Origin: Crossiella equi
Lineage (GTDB): Bacteria; Actinomycetota; Actinomycetes; Mycobacteriales; Pseudonocardiaceae
Direction of reading: 5' to 3'
Length of the DNA: 64,000 bases
NCBI RefSeq assembly: GCF_017876755.1
Contig: NZ_JAGIOO010000001.1
Location: 248,001-312,000, forward strand
Positions 15,374-23,579 of this stretch are shown here, piece by piece (positions within the stretch are counted from its first letter, which is position 1; every line of letters starts with the position of its first letter). A program made the position numbers and the translations under genes. The notes under the pieces were generated by a model. It was given only the letters and a program-made list of their open reading frames with translations. It searched no databases and was not told where the DNA came from.

Positions 15374-15940
15374 ATGGACGAGTCCCCGAGGGAACTGACC
15401 GACCCGGCGGCGCTGAAGGCCTACGCGCACCCGCTGCGGCAGCGCATCCTCCGGGCGCTCAACCGCGACGGCCCGGCCACCGCGACCACCCTGGCCGCCG
15501 CGCTGGGCGAGAACACCGGTGCCACCAGCTACCACCTGCGACAGCTGGCCCGGCACGGCCTGGTCCGGGAGGCCCCGGAGCTGGCGCGCGGCAAACAGCG
15601 GTGGTGGCGCAGTGCCGCCAAGGACATCCGCTTCCCGCGCACCGGGTCGCAGCCGCCGGAGGTGCGGGCCCTGCTGGCCCGCATCCACACCGAGGGGGTG
15701 GCCGCGGACCTGGACGCGTTCGCGCGGTTCAACGACCGGCGCGCGGAGTTCGGGGAGTGGGCCGACGCGGTGCCCTACTCCCGGGGCGCGCTGACCCTCA
15801 GCCAGGAGGAGCTCGGCCGCTTCTTCGAGGACTACCTGGCCCTGCTCAACCGCTACCGCGAGGCGCACGACCCGGCCGCCCCGGACTCCCGGCGGCTGCT
15901 GGTGCGATGGGTGGCCTTCCCCGACCCCGGGGAGGCCTGA
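15374..15940 (+). CDS. ArsR-like winged-helix transcriptional regulator
   Basis: 188 residues. The winged helix-turn-helix (LKAYAHPLRQRILRALNRDGPATATTLAAALGENTGATSYHLRQLARHGLVRE, residues 14-66) is of the HTH_20/ArsR type without the metal-binding cysteines of metal sensors. The longer C-terminal part (RGKQRWWRSAAKDIRF and onward) is usual for actinobacterial regulators that sense small organic molecules or act on the adjacent gene. A very clear operator precedes it and the coding start follows a leaderless-type promoter. A hairpin terminator separates it from the esterase gene downstream. Confidence 0.87.
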   Translation: MDESPRELTDPAALKAYAHPLRQRILRALNRDGPATATTLAAALGENTGATSYHLRQLARHGLVREAPELARGKQRWWRSAAKDIRFPRTGSQPPEVRALLARIHTEGVAADLDAFARFNDRRAEFGEWADAVPYSRGALTLSQEELGRFFEDYLALLNRYREAHDPAAPDSRRLLVRWVAFPDPGEA

Positions 15941-15957
15941 GGCGCCTCGACGCAAGG

Positions 15958-15991
15958 CCGGTGCCGCCGAGTTGCAGCTCGACGGCACCGG
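15958..15991 (+). terminator. Hairpin terminator after the regulator gene
   Basis: CCGGTGCCGCCGAG pairs with CTCGACGGCACCGG (one mismatch in 14) around the loop TTGCAG. It starts 17 nt after the stop codon. There is no T-run, as is common for actinobacterial terminators. Confidence 0.6.
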
Positions 15992-16052
15992 AAAACGGAA
16001 GAACACGCCATTTCCCGTGTACGCACTCTCCGCACCGAAAGGAGAGCACCTC

Positions 16053-17363
16053 GTGCTGCTCCGGATCAAGTTCGCCGCGCCGCTGCTCGCGGTAGCCTGC
16101 CTGCTCACCCCGTTGCCCGCGCACGCCCAGCCCGCCGCCGGTCAGGCGGTGGAGTTCCAGCGGGACGGGCTGACCTTCCCGGCCCGGCTGCACCTGCCCG
16201 GCTCCCCCGGCCGCCACCCCGCCGTCGTGCTCGTCAGCGGGTCCGGGGAGACCGACGAGCACAACCTGGCGCCGGAGGCCCAGGCCTTCGCCCGCGCCGG
16301 GATCGTCGCCCTGACCTACCGCAAGCGCACCGAGGGCTACTCGAAGGTGCGCCGGGACTACCGGCAGCTCGCCCAGGACGCCCTCGCCGGGCTGGCGCTG
16401 CTGCGCGGACGCCCGGAGGTGGATCCCGGCCGCCTCGGGGTGTGGGGGTTCTCCGAGGGCGGCTGGGTGGCCCCGCTGGCCGCCTCGCTGTCCCCGGACG
16501 TCCGGTTCCTGATCACCGTGGGCGCCAACGGGCTGACCCCGGCCCGGCAGGAGACCTGGGCGGTGGCCAACCGCGTCCGGCACCACGGCATCCGGGGGTC
16601 GATGGGCGGGTTCCTGCGCACCGCGATGCGCCAGGTCACCGAGGGCGGGGTGTTCCCCGAGCCCTTCCACGACCCGGTGCCCGCGCTGGCCTCGATCCGC
16701 GTGCCCGTGCTCGCGGTGTGGGGTGGGCTGGACGTGCTGACCCCGCCCGGGGAGTCGCTGGAGGTCTACCGCGACACCTTCGCCCGCACCGGGCACACCC
16801 ACCACACGCTCAAGGTCTACCCGCAGGGGCAGCACCGGATCCTGGGCAGTGATGACGGCGGGTTCACCAAGCGCGCGGACTACCAGCCCGGCTACCTCGA
16901 CTACCTCGGCCACTGGGTGAACACCGTGGCGGCCGGAGCGGCTGTGTCCACTGTGGACGAGCCCGCGCCGCAGTCGGCGCGCTCGCTGCCCCGGGAGCCG
17001 TTGGCGTGGTGGGAACGGGGCTGGCTCCAGGTGGGTGTGCTGGTCCTGCTGCTGGGCACCTTCACCACCGGGCTGTTCCGTGCCTCGACCAGGCCCGCGC
17101 GCTGGCTGTCCGGGCTCGCGCTGGCGACGCTGCTGGGTGCGGTGGGCTACTTCGGGTTCCTGTTGACCAGCAACGCGATGAACGTGGGCGGGCCGGTCCT
17201 GCTCGGACGGCCGCTGCCGTGGCTGGTGCTCCAGCTGCTCGCGGTGGCCACCGCGGTCGCGGGGGCGTGGACCGCGCTCGGCGTCCGGCGGGCGCCCGTG
17301 CTGACCGGCGCGGCGGCGGTGTTCGTGCCATTCGCGCTGTACTGGGGCTTGCTGCTGCCGTGA
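16053..17363 (+). CDS. Secreted alpha/beta-hydrolase with C-terminal membrane region
   Basis: A 436-residue protein: a Sec signal peptide (residues 1-25, ending PAHA), an esterase/peptidase-like alpha/beta-hydrolase domain with the oxyanion segment VVLVSGSGETDEHN, nucleophile elbow WGFSEGGW (Ser134), acid in VWGGLDVLTPP and His in YPQGQHRILG, followed by three or four hydrophobic helices from about residue 335 to the end. The catalytic part is therefore exported but held at the membrane by its tail. It resembles the acyl-CoA thioesterase/BAAT-like and dienelactone-hydrolase-like esterases. The GTG at 16053 is preceded by GGAGAG and gives the signal peptide; upstream in-frame sequence crosses the terminator. 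Confidence 0.8.
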   Translation: MLLRIKFAAPLLAVACLLTPLPAHAQPAAGQAVEFQRDGLTFPARLHLPGSPGRHPAVVLVSGSGETDEHNLAPEAQAFARAGIVALTYRKRTEGYSKVRRDYRQLAQDALAGLALLRGRPEVDPGRLGVWGFSEGGWVAPLAASLSPDVRFLITVGANGLTPARQETWAVANRVRHHGIRGSMGGFLRTAMRQVTEGGVFPEPFHDPVPALASIRVPVLAVWGGLDVLTPPGESLEVYRDTFARTGHTHHTLKVYPQGQHRILGSDDGGFTKRADYQPGYLDYLGHWVNTVAAGAAVSTVDEPAPQSARSLPREPLAWWERGWLQVGVLVLLLGTFTTGLFRASTRPARWLSGLALATLLGAVGYFGFLLTSNAMNVGGPVLLGRPLPWLVLQLLAVATAVAGAWTALGVRRAPVLTGAAAVFVPFALYWGLLLP

Positions 17364-17409
17364 TCTACAACCGCTGAACGGCGCTACCGTGCCCGGACAC
17401 CTCATGTTA

Positions 17410-17450
17410 GGAACTGACTGTTCCTGCGGCTAGGTTGCCAATAGGTAACC
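17410..17450. promoter_or_regulatory. Two inverted repeats before the small secreted protein gene
   Basis: GGAAC-TGACT-GTTCC (17410-17424) has exact arms; GGTTGCC-AATA-GGTAACC (17433-17450) has six of seven matching pairs. Both lie 35-75 nt before the ATG at 17484 and are AT-rich relative to the surroundings, consistent with a regulated promoter. Confidence 0.35.
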
Positions 17451-17483
17451 ACGCCGTGCCGTTCCCACCACCGGCAGGTGTCC

Positions 17484-17870
17484 ATGGCCCGAACCCCATT
17501 ACGCGCACTGGTCGTCAGCGGCGCCGCGCTCGCGCTGGCGCTGCTGACGACCCCCACCGCCCTGGCCGACTCCACCCGCTGCACCGCCGACACGGCGTGC
17601 GCGGGCAAGGCCGCGTTCAAGTCCCTCGGCGAGGTCTTCACCGTCACCGACCAGGTCGGCGACGGGCACTCGGCCGTCCTCCTCTACTGGCTGCCCGACG
17701 GCACCGGCCCGCACCTGGTGTGGAACCCCAACGGCAAGGGCACCAGCGTCACCGCCAACCTCGAGCTGGCCGAGGGCAGCTGGGTGCACTACCGCGTCTG
17801 CCTCGGTGAGCACGGCACGAAGGACGTGCTGGAGAACACCTGCGGCGCCCCGATCACCGACCGAGCCTGA
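17484..17870 (+). CDS. Small secreted protein with four cysteines
   Basis: 128 residues. An N-terminal signal peptide (ARTPLRALVVSGAALALALLTTPTALA, cut near residue 29) is followed by a compact domain of about 99 residues with cysteines in CTADTAC, RVCLG and NTCGAP contexts, which should form two disulfides. The middle (VLLYWLPDGTGPHLVWNPNGKGTSV) looks like a beta-rich fold. No enzyme motif is visible and the family is unknown to me. The PhoD-like gene starts 11 nt after its stop with its own GGAGG, suggesting cotranscription and joint export. Confidence 0.75.
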   Translation: MARTPLRALVVSGAALALALLTTPTALADSTRCTADTACAGKAAFKSLGEVFTVTDQVGDGHSAVLLYWLPDGTGPHLVWNPNGKGTSVTANLELAEGSWVHYRVCLGEHGTKDVLENTCGAPITDRA

Positions 17871-17881
17871 GGAGGCGCCCG

Positions 17882-19402
17882 ATGTCGCTCAACCGCCGAC
17901 TGTTCCTCGTCACCGGCCTGGCCGCCACCGGCGCGCTGGCCGCACCCGGCTTGGGCCTCTCCGATGCCCCGGCCCGCCGATCAGCGCCGCTGGCCGACCC
18001 GTTCACGCTGGGCGTGGCCTCCGGGGAGCCGCGGCCGGACGGGATGGTGCTGTGGACCCGGCTCGCGCAGAACCCCCTCGACCCGGACGGCGGCATGGGG
18101 ACCGCCGCGGTCGAGGTGGAGTGGCAGGTGGCCACCGACGAGGCGATGACCACCGTCGTGGCCACCGGCACCGAGAGCGCGGTGGCCGCCGAGGGGCACA
18201 GCGTGCACGCCGAGCCCCGGGGCCTGGCGCCCGGACGCGAGTACTTCTACCGGTTCAAGGCGGGCACCGCCCTGTCCCCCGTCGGCCGCACGCGCACCGC
18301 GCCCGCCGCCGGGACCGAGCCCGCGAAGCTGACCTTCTCCTTCGCCTCGTGCGCGCACTTCGAGGAGGGCTGGTACCACGCCTACCGGTACCTGGCGGCC
18401 GACCGGCCGGACCTGATCCTGTTCCTGGGCGACTACATGTACGAGAAGCCGTCCGGGCAGGCCACGAAGGTGCGCGGCTACACCGACTTCGACGAGACGG
18501 ACACGCTCTCGGAGTACCGCGTGCGCTACGCCCAGCACCGCCTGGACCCGATGCTGCGGGCCGCGCACGCCGCCGCGCCGTGGCTGGTGGTCTTCGACGA
18601 CCACGAGCTGCGCAACAACTGGGCCGGTGGGCACACCGAACCGGCCGCGGCCCGCAAACAGGCCTCCTTCCAGGCGTTCTGGGAGAACATGCCGCTGCCC
18701 AAGGCGATGAAACCGGCCTCCGGCAAGATCAACCTCTTCCGGGGTGTGGCCTGGGGTTCGCTGGCCCGCTTCCACCTGCTCGACACCCGTCAGCACCGCT
18801 GGTTGCAGGCCCCGGCGAACAACTGCGCGGAGATCACCAAGGAGACCCGCACCCTGACCGGCGCGGCCCAGGAGAAGTGGCTGCTGGACCGGCTGGCGGT
18901 CAAGGAGTCCCGGTGGGACATCCTGGGCCAGCAGGTCTTCTTCGCCCAGCGCGACACCGACGGCGCCTCGGGCACCTGCGACGTCAGCACCGACGCGTGG
19001 GACGGCTACCGCCGCAACCGGGAGCGCATCACGCAGGGCTGGATCGACCGGGGCGTGCGCAACCCGGTGGTGCTGACCGGGGACGTGCACCGGGCGTGGG
19101 CGAACAACCTGCGGCTGAACTACTTCCAGACCTCCTCGCCGATCGTGGGCTCCGAGCTGGTGACCACCTCGGTCACCTCGCACAGCTCGACCACGACACC
19201 AGGCGGCCTGGACAAGAACCCGCACCTGAACTACGTCGGCCACACCCGGGGCTACGTCCGCGCCACACTCACCCCGGCCCAGCTCACGGCGGAGTTCATG
19301 TCGGTGAGCTCGGTCTTCGAGAAGGACCCGGCCAAGGTCTCCCTCTCCGTCGCCCGCCGCTACGCAGTCCTGGACGGCAAACCCGGCGTGCAACGCCTCT
19401 GA
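17882..19402 (+). CDS. phoD: PhoD-type alkaline phosphatase/phosphodiesterase, Tat-exported
   Basis: A 506-residue enzyme starting with a twin-arginine signal (NRRLFLVTGLAATGALA, R5-R6), then the PhoD N-terminal Ig-like domain (FTLGVASGEPRPDGMVLWTRLA) and the metallophosphatase core: SFASCAHFEEGWYHAYRYLA, LFLGDYMYEK, FDDHELRNNW and GDVHRAW supply the metal-binding Asp, Cys, Tyr and His residues characteristic of PhoD (Ca/Fe-dependent). It would release phosphate from phosphodiesters or teichoic acids outside the cell. No PHO box is evident in the 11-nt gap; expression probably depends on the upstream secreted-protein promoter. Confidence 0.9.
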   Translation: MSLNRRLFLVTGLAATGALAAPGLGLSDAPARRSAPLADPFTLGVASGEPRPDGMVLWTRLAQNPLDPDGGMGTAAVEVEWQVATDEAMTTVVATGTESAVAAEGHSVHAEPRGLAPGREYFYRFKAGTALSPVGRTRTAPAAGTEPAKLTFSFASCAHFEEGWYHAYRYLAADRPDLILFLGDYMYEKPSGQATKVRGYTDFDETDTLSEYRVRYAQHRLDPMLRAAHAAAPWLVVFDDHELRNNWAGGHTEPAAARKQASFQAFWENMPLPKAMKPASGKINLFRGVAWGSLARFHLLDTRQHRWLQAPANNCAEITKETRTLTGAAQEKWLLDRLAVKESRWDILGQQVFFAQRDTDGASGTCDVSTDAWDGYRRNRERITQGWIDRGVRNPVVLTGDVHRAWANNLRLNYFQTSSPIVGSELVTTSVTSHSSTTTPGGLDKNPHLNYVGHTRGYVRATLTPAQLTAEFMSVSSVFEKDPAKVSLSVARRYAVLDGKPGVQRL

Positions 19403-19407
19403 CGCGC

Positions 19408-19413
19408 TAGCCT
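19408..19413 (+). promoter_or_regulatory. -10 hexamer TAGCCT before the 57-residue gene
   Basis: TAGCCT ends 6 nt before the ATG at 19420, the leaderless spacing repeated at other genes in this window. It is the main argument that the short frame is expressed. Confidence 0.45.
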
Positions 19414-19419
19414 GGGCGT

Positions 19420-19593
19420 ATGGCACAGCTCGGCGAACTCTTCCCCGGCCGCAAAATCGGCAAGGTGACCTCCGACGAGGACGGCACCGGCGAGAAGTTC
19501 GACCCCGGCCCCCTGGACCTGGACTCCGGTGTCGTCCGGTTCACGCCCCGCCCGAAGCCGAAGGCGGCGGAGCCGGACGACGCGCGGGAGTGA
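19420..19593 (+). CDS. 57-residue charged hypothetical protein
   Basis: A short, strongly charged frame beginning MAQLGELFPGRKIGKV, followed by an acidic DEDGTGEKFDPGPLDLDSG segment and a Pro/Lys-rich tail. It has near-perfect G/C third positions and a leaderless-type -10 box, both arguing for a real gene. It has no cysteine, signal peptide or membrane segment and is probably unstructured. Its last 53 nt overlap the 3' end of the convergent truncated protease gene. The function is unknown. Confidence 0.6.
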   Translation: MAQLGELFPGRKIGKVTSDEDGTGEKFDPGPLDLDSGVVRFTPRPKPKAAEPDDARE

Positions 19594-19945
19594 CCGACCT
19601 GATCCAGTCGAGGTAGTGGCTGACCCGGGTGTGCCGGGACGGTTCGCCGTTGGCACACCCGGAGTTCGCTGAGATCACGCCCACGAGCACGTGGCTGGCG
19701 GGCGTCGCCAGCACGAGTGGTCCGCCGGAGTCCAGTGCGCAGGTGTCCTTGCCCGGGGCGTAGGTGCACACGACTCCCGGGTCGGTCTCGGCGCACTGGC
19801 CGTTCGGCAGCACCGGCAGGCCGACCTTGCAGGGGAACTCCTGGGGGCGGGTCTCCTTGCCACCGACGATGGCATTCGCGGTACCGGGGTCGGTGGCAAG
19901 CAGGCCCGTGAGCACGGCCAAGGCCAGGAGTCTCCGGAGTCCCAT
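19541..19945 (-). pseudogene. Trypsin-like (S1) serine protease lacking its catalytic core
   Basis: The 134-residue product has a signal peptide (residues 1-25), the mature N-terminus IVGGKETRPQEFP and then jumps directly to the C-terminal S1 segment CAETDPGVVCTYAPGKDTCALDSGGPLVL, VGVISANSGC and HTRVSHYLDWI. The usual middle of about 130 residues, holding the TAAHC histidine and the catalytic aspartate, is missing without breaking the frame. Ser73 (in LDSGGP) remains but cannot work alone. The start has a good AGGAG. It is either a decayed gene after internal deletion or a secreted non-catalytic relative. Confidence 0.65.
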
Positions 19946-20026
19946 GGTCAGCTCCTCGTGGCCGTGATCAAGGCCGATGGTGGAGCACCCTGGGTAGTTC
20001 GTGGGTGATCTACGCCGGGTCGGGTG

Positions 20027-20779
20027 TCACTCGGTCGTGCCGATGACCACGGTGGCGCCCAGGTCCTCGTCCTCGACCTCGCGGGCCCGCAGACCGTGTT
20101 CGGTGAGGCCGCGCAGCAGGTCCGGGGCCTGGCGGCGGCTCGTCTCGATCAGCACGTGGCCGCCCGGGGAGAGCCAGTCGCGGGCACCGGCCACGATGCG
20201 GCGGTGGACCGCCAGGCCGTCCGGGCCGCCGTCCAGCGCCACCAGGGGCTCGTGCAGGCGGGCTTCCGGGGGCATCAGGTCGATCGCGTCGGTCGGGACG
20301 TAGGGGGCGTTGGCGACCAGGAGGTCGACGTGGCCGCGCAGTGTCACCGGGAGTGCCGAATACAGGTCACCTTCGTGGACCTGGCCCTTGGTGTTGCGGC
20401 GGGCGCAGCGGACCGCCGCCGGGTCGACGTCGGCCGCGTGCAGCTCGGCCGGGGAGAGCAGGTCCTCCAGGACCGCCGCCACCGCACCCGAGCCGCAGCA
20501 CAGGTCCACGACCACCGGGTTGGGCGGGGACAGCGCCACCGCCTGGCGGGTCAGCAGCTCGGTGCGGCGGCGCGGGACGAACACGCCCGGGTCGACGGTG
20601 ATGCGGCGGCCGTGGAACTCGGCCCAGCCCAGGACGTGTTCCAGGGGTTCACCGGCCACGCGGCGGGCCACCATGCGCTCGGCGTCGGCGGGGGTCGCGG
20701 CGGTGGACAGGATGAGGCCGGCTTCTTCTTCGGCGAACACGCAGCCCGCGGCACGGAGGCGGGCGGTGAAGGTCGACAT
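20027..20779 (-). CDS. PrmC/HemK-related putative protein-(glutamine-N5) methyltransferase
   Basis: The 250-residue class I methyltransferase has the HemK layout: a short N-terminal helical domain (ERMVARRVAGEPLEHVLGWAEFHGRRI), FVPRRRTELL, the SAM loop VVDLCCGSGAV (residues 91-100) and the active-site tetrad NAPY (157-160) in place of the NPPY of true PrmC. The NAPY form matches a PrmC-related actinobacterial group of unknown substrate, so it is probably not the release-factor methyltransferase itself. It lies 135 nt downstream of the SUFU-like gene on the same strand. Confidence 0.82.
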   Translation of the reverse strand: MSTFTARLRAAGCVFAEEEAGLILSTAATPADAERMVARRVAGEPLEHVLGWAEFHGRRITVDPGVFVPRRRTELLTRQAVALSPPNPVVVDLCCGSGAVAAVLEDLLSPAELHAADVDPAAVRCARRNTKGQVHEGDLYSALPVTLRGHVDLLVANAPYVPTDAIDLMPPEARLHEPLVALDGGPDGLAVHRRIVAGARDWLSPGGHVLIETSRRQAPDLLRGLTEHGLRAREVEDEDLGATVVIGTTE

Positions 20780-20914
20780 GGGGGCGCCTTTCGGGAGACC
20801 TGGGGCGCTCGCGCGGTCAGCTCAGCCGGATCGCACCGACGTGAGGCGAGCACACCCCGCAGGACAAGCGGTAATGGGACTCACCTCCTCGAGTAGGAGC
20901 CGAACGGTACACGA

Positions 20915-21511
20915 TCAGCCCGGTGCCGCCCGCGCCGGATCGGTCACCAGCAGCGGGTCGGCCAGCGCCAAGCGCGCCAGCACGGTGGCCGCGCCGTCCG
21001 CCACCTCGGCCGCGGTGATGCCGACCGCCTGCAAGAAGCGCACCGCGCCGTTCGGGGTGGGCAGCTCGCCCAGCTCAGGGTCCAGGGCCAGCACGTACGC
21101 GGTCAGGCCGGTGTCCGGGGCATCCGGCAGGGCCGGGTAGCCGGTGGCCGGGCGGCGCAGGTCCAGGCGGTGGCCCGGCTCCAGCAGCACCAGGCGGGTG
21201 TTGACGTGCGTGGCGATGTGCTGCACCACCCGGAACGGCCAGTCCGGCGCCACCGCCTCCGCGCCGCGGCGCACGCGCAGCGTCAGCTCGAAGCCCCAGC
21301 CCGACCAGTCCGGGTCCTCCTCCGGGCCCGCGTGGTACAGCTCGCTGAGCCCGTAACCGATGTAGTGCCAGTGCCCCGGCGCCGGGTAGGCCAGGCAGGC
21401 CTCCAGGCCGTCACCGCGCTCGAAGCACCGCCGCTGCGCGGGCACCCCGGGGTACAGCAGTGCCAGGGCGGCGTCGATGGCGTCGCGGCCGGGCGCCGCC
21501 GAGTCGGTCAC
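20915..21511 (-). CDS. SUFU-domain (suppressor-of-fused-like) protein
   Basis: 198 residues. The sequence follows the bacterial suppressor-of-fused family: HWHYIGYGLSELYH, DWSGWGFELTLRVRR, PFRVVQHIATHVNT and a late LTAYVLALDPELGELPTPNGAVRFLQAVGIT. In bacteria these cytoplasmic proteins often occur as immunity-like or stress-linked proteins, but no function is established. Translation starts at the GTG overlapping the TGA of the hydrolase gene (GTGA), so it is coupled to it; the longer in-frame extension upstream is shadow sequence inside that hydrolase gene. Confidence 0.78.
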   Translation of the reverse strand: MTDSAAPGRDAIDAALALLYPGVPAQRRCFERGDGLEACLAYPAPGHWHYIGYGLSELYHAGPEEDPDWSGWGFELTLRVRRGAEAVAPDWPFRVVQHIATHVNTRLVLLEPGHRLDLRRPATGYPALPDAPDTGLTAYVLALDPELGELPTPNGAVRFLQAVGITAAEVADGAATVLARLALADPLLVTDPARAAPG

Positions 21512-22305
21512 GCGGGCATCATCGCCGAGCGCAGGAAGATCCGCACGGCCTCGGCGAAGGCGTCCGGGTCGTCGTCGTGCAGCCAGTGCGCGCAACCGGA
21601 CATCTCGACCAGCCGCACGCCCTCGCGCACCATCGCGGCGGCCAAGTCCTTGGGCAGCAACGGACTGTGCTCCCCGCGCAGCAGCAGGACCGGGCAGCGC
21701 ACGGCGTGCCAGTCCGCCCAGAACTCGCCGAGCCCGCCGAGCTGGGTGGCGGCCATGTCGGCGTAGTCGAAGCACAGCCGCCAGCCCTGGGCGGTGCGCA
21801 CGGCCGAGGCCAGGAAGTAGTCCAGCGCCGGGCCGACCAGCGGGGCCAGCGCCGCCCGCAGCTGCTCCTCGGTGTCGGCCAGCAGCGGGAACCCGGTCAG
21901 CGGCAGCACCGGGTCGGCCACCTCGGGGCTGCGCATGACCGCGCCGTAGTCCTCGACCACCAGCGCCCGCACCAGCTCCGGGTGCCGGGCGGCGAGCTGG
22001 AAGGCGGTCAGCCCGCCCAGCGAGTGGCCCAGCACCGCGACCGGGCCGAGGTCCAGCTGGCGCAGCAGTCCGGCCGCGTCCGCGACGAACTCCGCGCGGC
22101 CGAAGTCACCGCCGTGCTCGCTGCGGCCGTGCCCGCGCTGGTCGAGGCCCAGCACGCGGAACTCCGGGCCCAGCCGTGCCGCCAGGCCCGCCCACTGCGC
22201 ACCCCGGCCGAACGAGCCGTGCAGGGCCAGCAGCGGCGTGCCGGGGCCGCCGAAGTCGACGAGCCCGAACCGGCGCCCCTCGATGTCCACTGTGGACTCA
22301 TGCAC
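21508..22305 (-). CDS. Alpha/beta-hydrolase
   Basis: The 265-residue protein has the alpha/beta-hydrolase hallmarks: HGSFG oxyanion region, LDQRGHGRSE, nucleophile elbow GHSLGG (Ser95), and a C-terminal His in MSGCAHWLHDDDP. It resembles the general lipase/haloperoxidase/epoxide-hydrolase-like branch, so an esterase role on a small substrate is likely. It overlaps the upstream enterochelin-esterase-like gene by 8 nt and the SUFU-like gene by 4 nt, forming a three-gene coupled operon. The GTCCACTGTGGAC palindrome lies inside its 5' end. Confidence 0.87.
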   Translation of the reverse strand: MHESTVDIEGRRFGLVDFGGPGTPLLALHGSFGRGAQWAGLAARLGPEFRVLGLDQRGHGRSEHGGDFGRAEFVADAAGLLRQLDLGPVAVLGHSLGGLTAFQLAARHPELVRALVVEDYGAVMRSPEVADPVLPLTGFPLLADTEEQLRAALAPLVGPALDYFLASAVRTAQGWRLCFDYADMAATQLGGLGEFWADWHAVRCPVLLLRGEHSPLLPKDLAAAMVREGVRLVEMSGCAHWLHDDDPDAFAEAVRIFLRSAMMPA

Positions 22306-23569
22306 GGGCGGTCCCCGGGAACAGCGCGCACAGGCCGTGCACGGCGTTGCGGCGGAAGGAGGCGAACTCGTGCCCGCCCGCGGTCTCGCGGTAGTGCACC
22401 TCGTTGCCCTTGGCGCGCAGCACGGTGCGGAAGTGCCGGTTGGCCGCGCGCGGGTCCACCCCCGGGATCCACGGCACGTTCCCGGCCTCCAGGCGGCCGC
22501 AGTCCAGCCAGAACCGCACCGGGACGCGCTCGGCGCCGGCGTACTGGCGGGTGAGCCACTCGGGCTCGCCGTCCTTGCCGCCGAGCATCGCGGCCATCGC
22601 GTGCCCGTTGTAGCCCCACCAGAACGAGCCGGAGCTGGACAGCACGGTGCCGTAGACGTCGCTGCGCTCCAGCGCCGCGTAGGCCGCGGCCAGACCGGTG
22701 AGGCTGTTGCCCGCCAGCAGGGTCCGCGCCGGGTCGGTGGTCACCTGGTGCTCGCGCAGCAGCACGGGCAGCTCGTCGGCCAGCATCATGGTGAACGCGG
22801 GCTCGCAGCAGCTCTCCCGGATGCGCGTGCCGGGCCGGTCGGCCACGTCGGCGGTGTGCACGAACGCCACCACCAGCGGGGCCAGCGCGCCGGAGTGGAT
22901 GAGGTTGTCCAGCGCGGTGGGCAGCTCGGCCACCCGGGTCCAGCACTCGCCGTCCAGGAAGACCGCGAGTGGGAAGGGGCCCTCGCCGCTGGCCGGGGTG
23001 TACACGGTGACCGTGCGCTCGTTGCCCAGCGCGGCCGAGGTGAGCCGGTGCTCGGTGAGCGTGCCGCGCGGCACGGTGTCCGGCTCGAACGCGGTGACCG
23101 GGGAGGCCTCGGGCAGCTCCAGCACGCAGTCCCACTGGGTGCGGGGCAGGTCCAGGTCCCCGGCGATCAGGCCGACCTGCGGGTAGATGCGGTTGTCGTT
23201 GAACGGGTCCGCGCGCAGGCAGCCGAGCTGGCGGCGCAGCGCCTCGAACGGGTCGGCCACCGGCTCCGGTTCGTCGACGAGGAACTGGTAGCTGGTGACG
23301 ACGTCCGCGTCGGTGGTGGTCGAGATGTGCCAGATGTCGGTGCCGGGCAGGCGGGTCAGGGCGTGGGAGGGCAGCAGCGGGTTGTCGAAGATCTGCCCGG
23401 CACGCACGGACACGCGCTGCGCCTCGCCCAGCCAGATGAAGGTGACCAGCACCCGGCCGGGTTCCCCGGGCACCGGTTCGACCAGCGGACCACCGGCCTT
23501 GGCCAGGCGGGCGCGCAGGGCGGCGGGATCGGCGGCGAGCTCGGACAGTGTGGGGCCGGTGGTACTCAC
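22298..23569 (-). CDS. Enterochelin esterase (Fes/IroE)-like hydrolase
   Basis: A 423-residue protein with an N-terminal Fes-type beta-sandwich (LVTFIWLGEAQRVSV, then GTDIWHISTTTDADVVTSYQFLVDEPEPVADPF) and a C-terminal esterase-D-like catalytic domain (TVTVYTPASGEGPFPLAVFLDGECW, nucleophile in LLAGNSLTGLAAAY, His in ETAGGHEFASFRR). Enzymes of this type hydrolyse trilactone siderophores in the cytoplasm to free iron. No siderophore uptake or synthesis gene is adjacent, so the substrate is uncertain. It begins 10 nt after the SARP gene's stop, with its own TAGAGT box (23577-23582) 7 nt before the GTG. Confidence 0.85.
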   Translation of the reverse strand: MSTTGPTLSELAADPAALRARLAKAGGPLVEPVPGEPGRVLVTFIWLGEAQRVSVRAGQIFDNPLLPSHALTRLPGTDIWHISTTTDADVVTSYQFLVDEPEPVADPFEALRRQLGCLRADPFNDNRIYPQVGLIAGDLDLPRTQWDCVLELPEASPVTAFEPDTVPRGTLTEHRLTSAALGNERTVTVYTPASGEGPFPLAVFLDGECWTRVAELPTALDNLIHSGALAPLVVAFVHTADVADRPGTRIRESCCEPAFTMMLADELPVLLREHQVTTDPARTLLAGNSLTGLAAAYAALERSDVYGTVLSSSGSFWWGYNGHAMAAMLGGKDGEPEWLTRQYAGAERVPVRFWLDCGRLEAGNVPWIPGVDPRAANRHFRTVLRAKGNEVHYRETAGGHEFASFRRNAVHGLCALFPGTARA

Positions 23570-23579
23570 GTGATCGACT

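Noticed and set aside
20822-20884. 20-codon upstream frame (VSPITACPAG...) before the PrmC-related gene
   Set aside because: The GAGGAGG abuts the GTG with no spacing, so it cannot serve as its ribosome binding site, and no attenuator hairpin follows.
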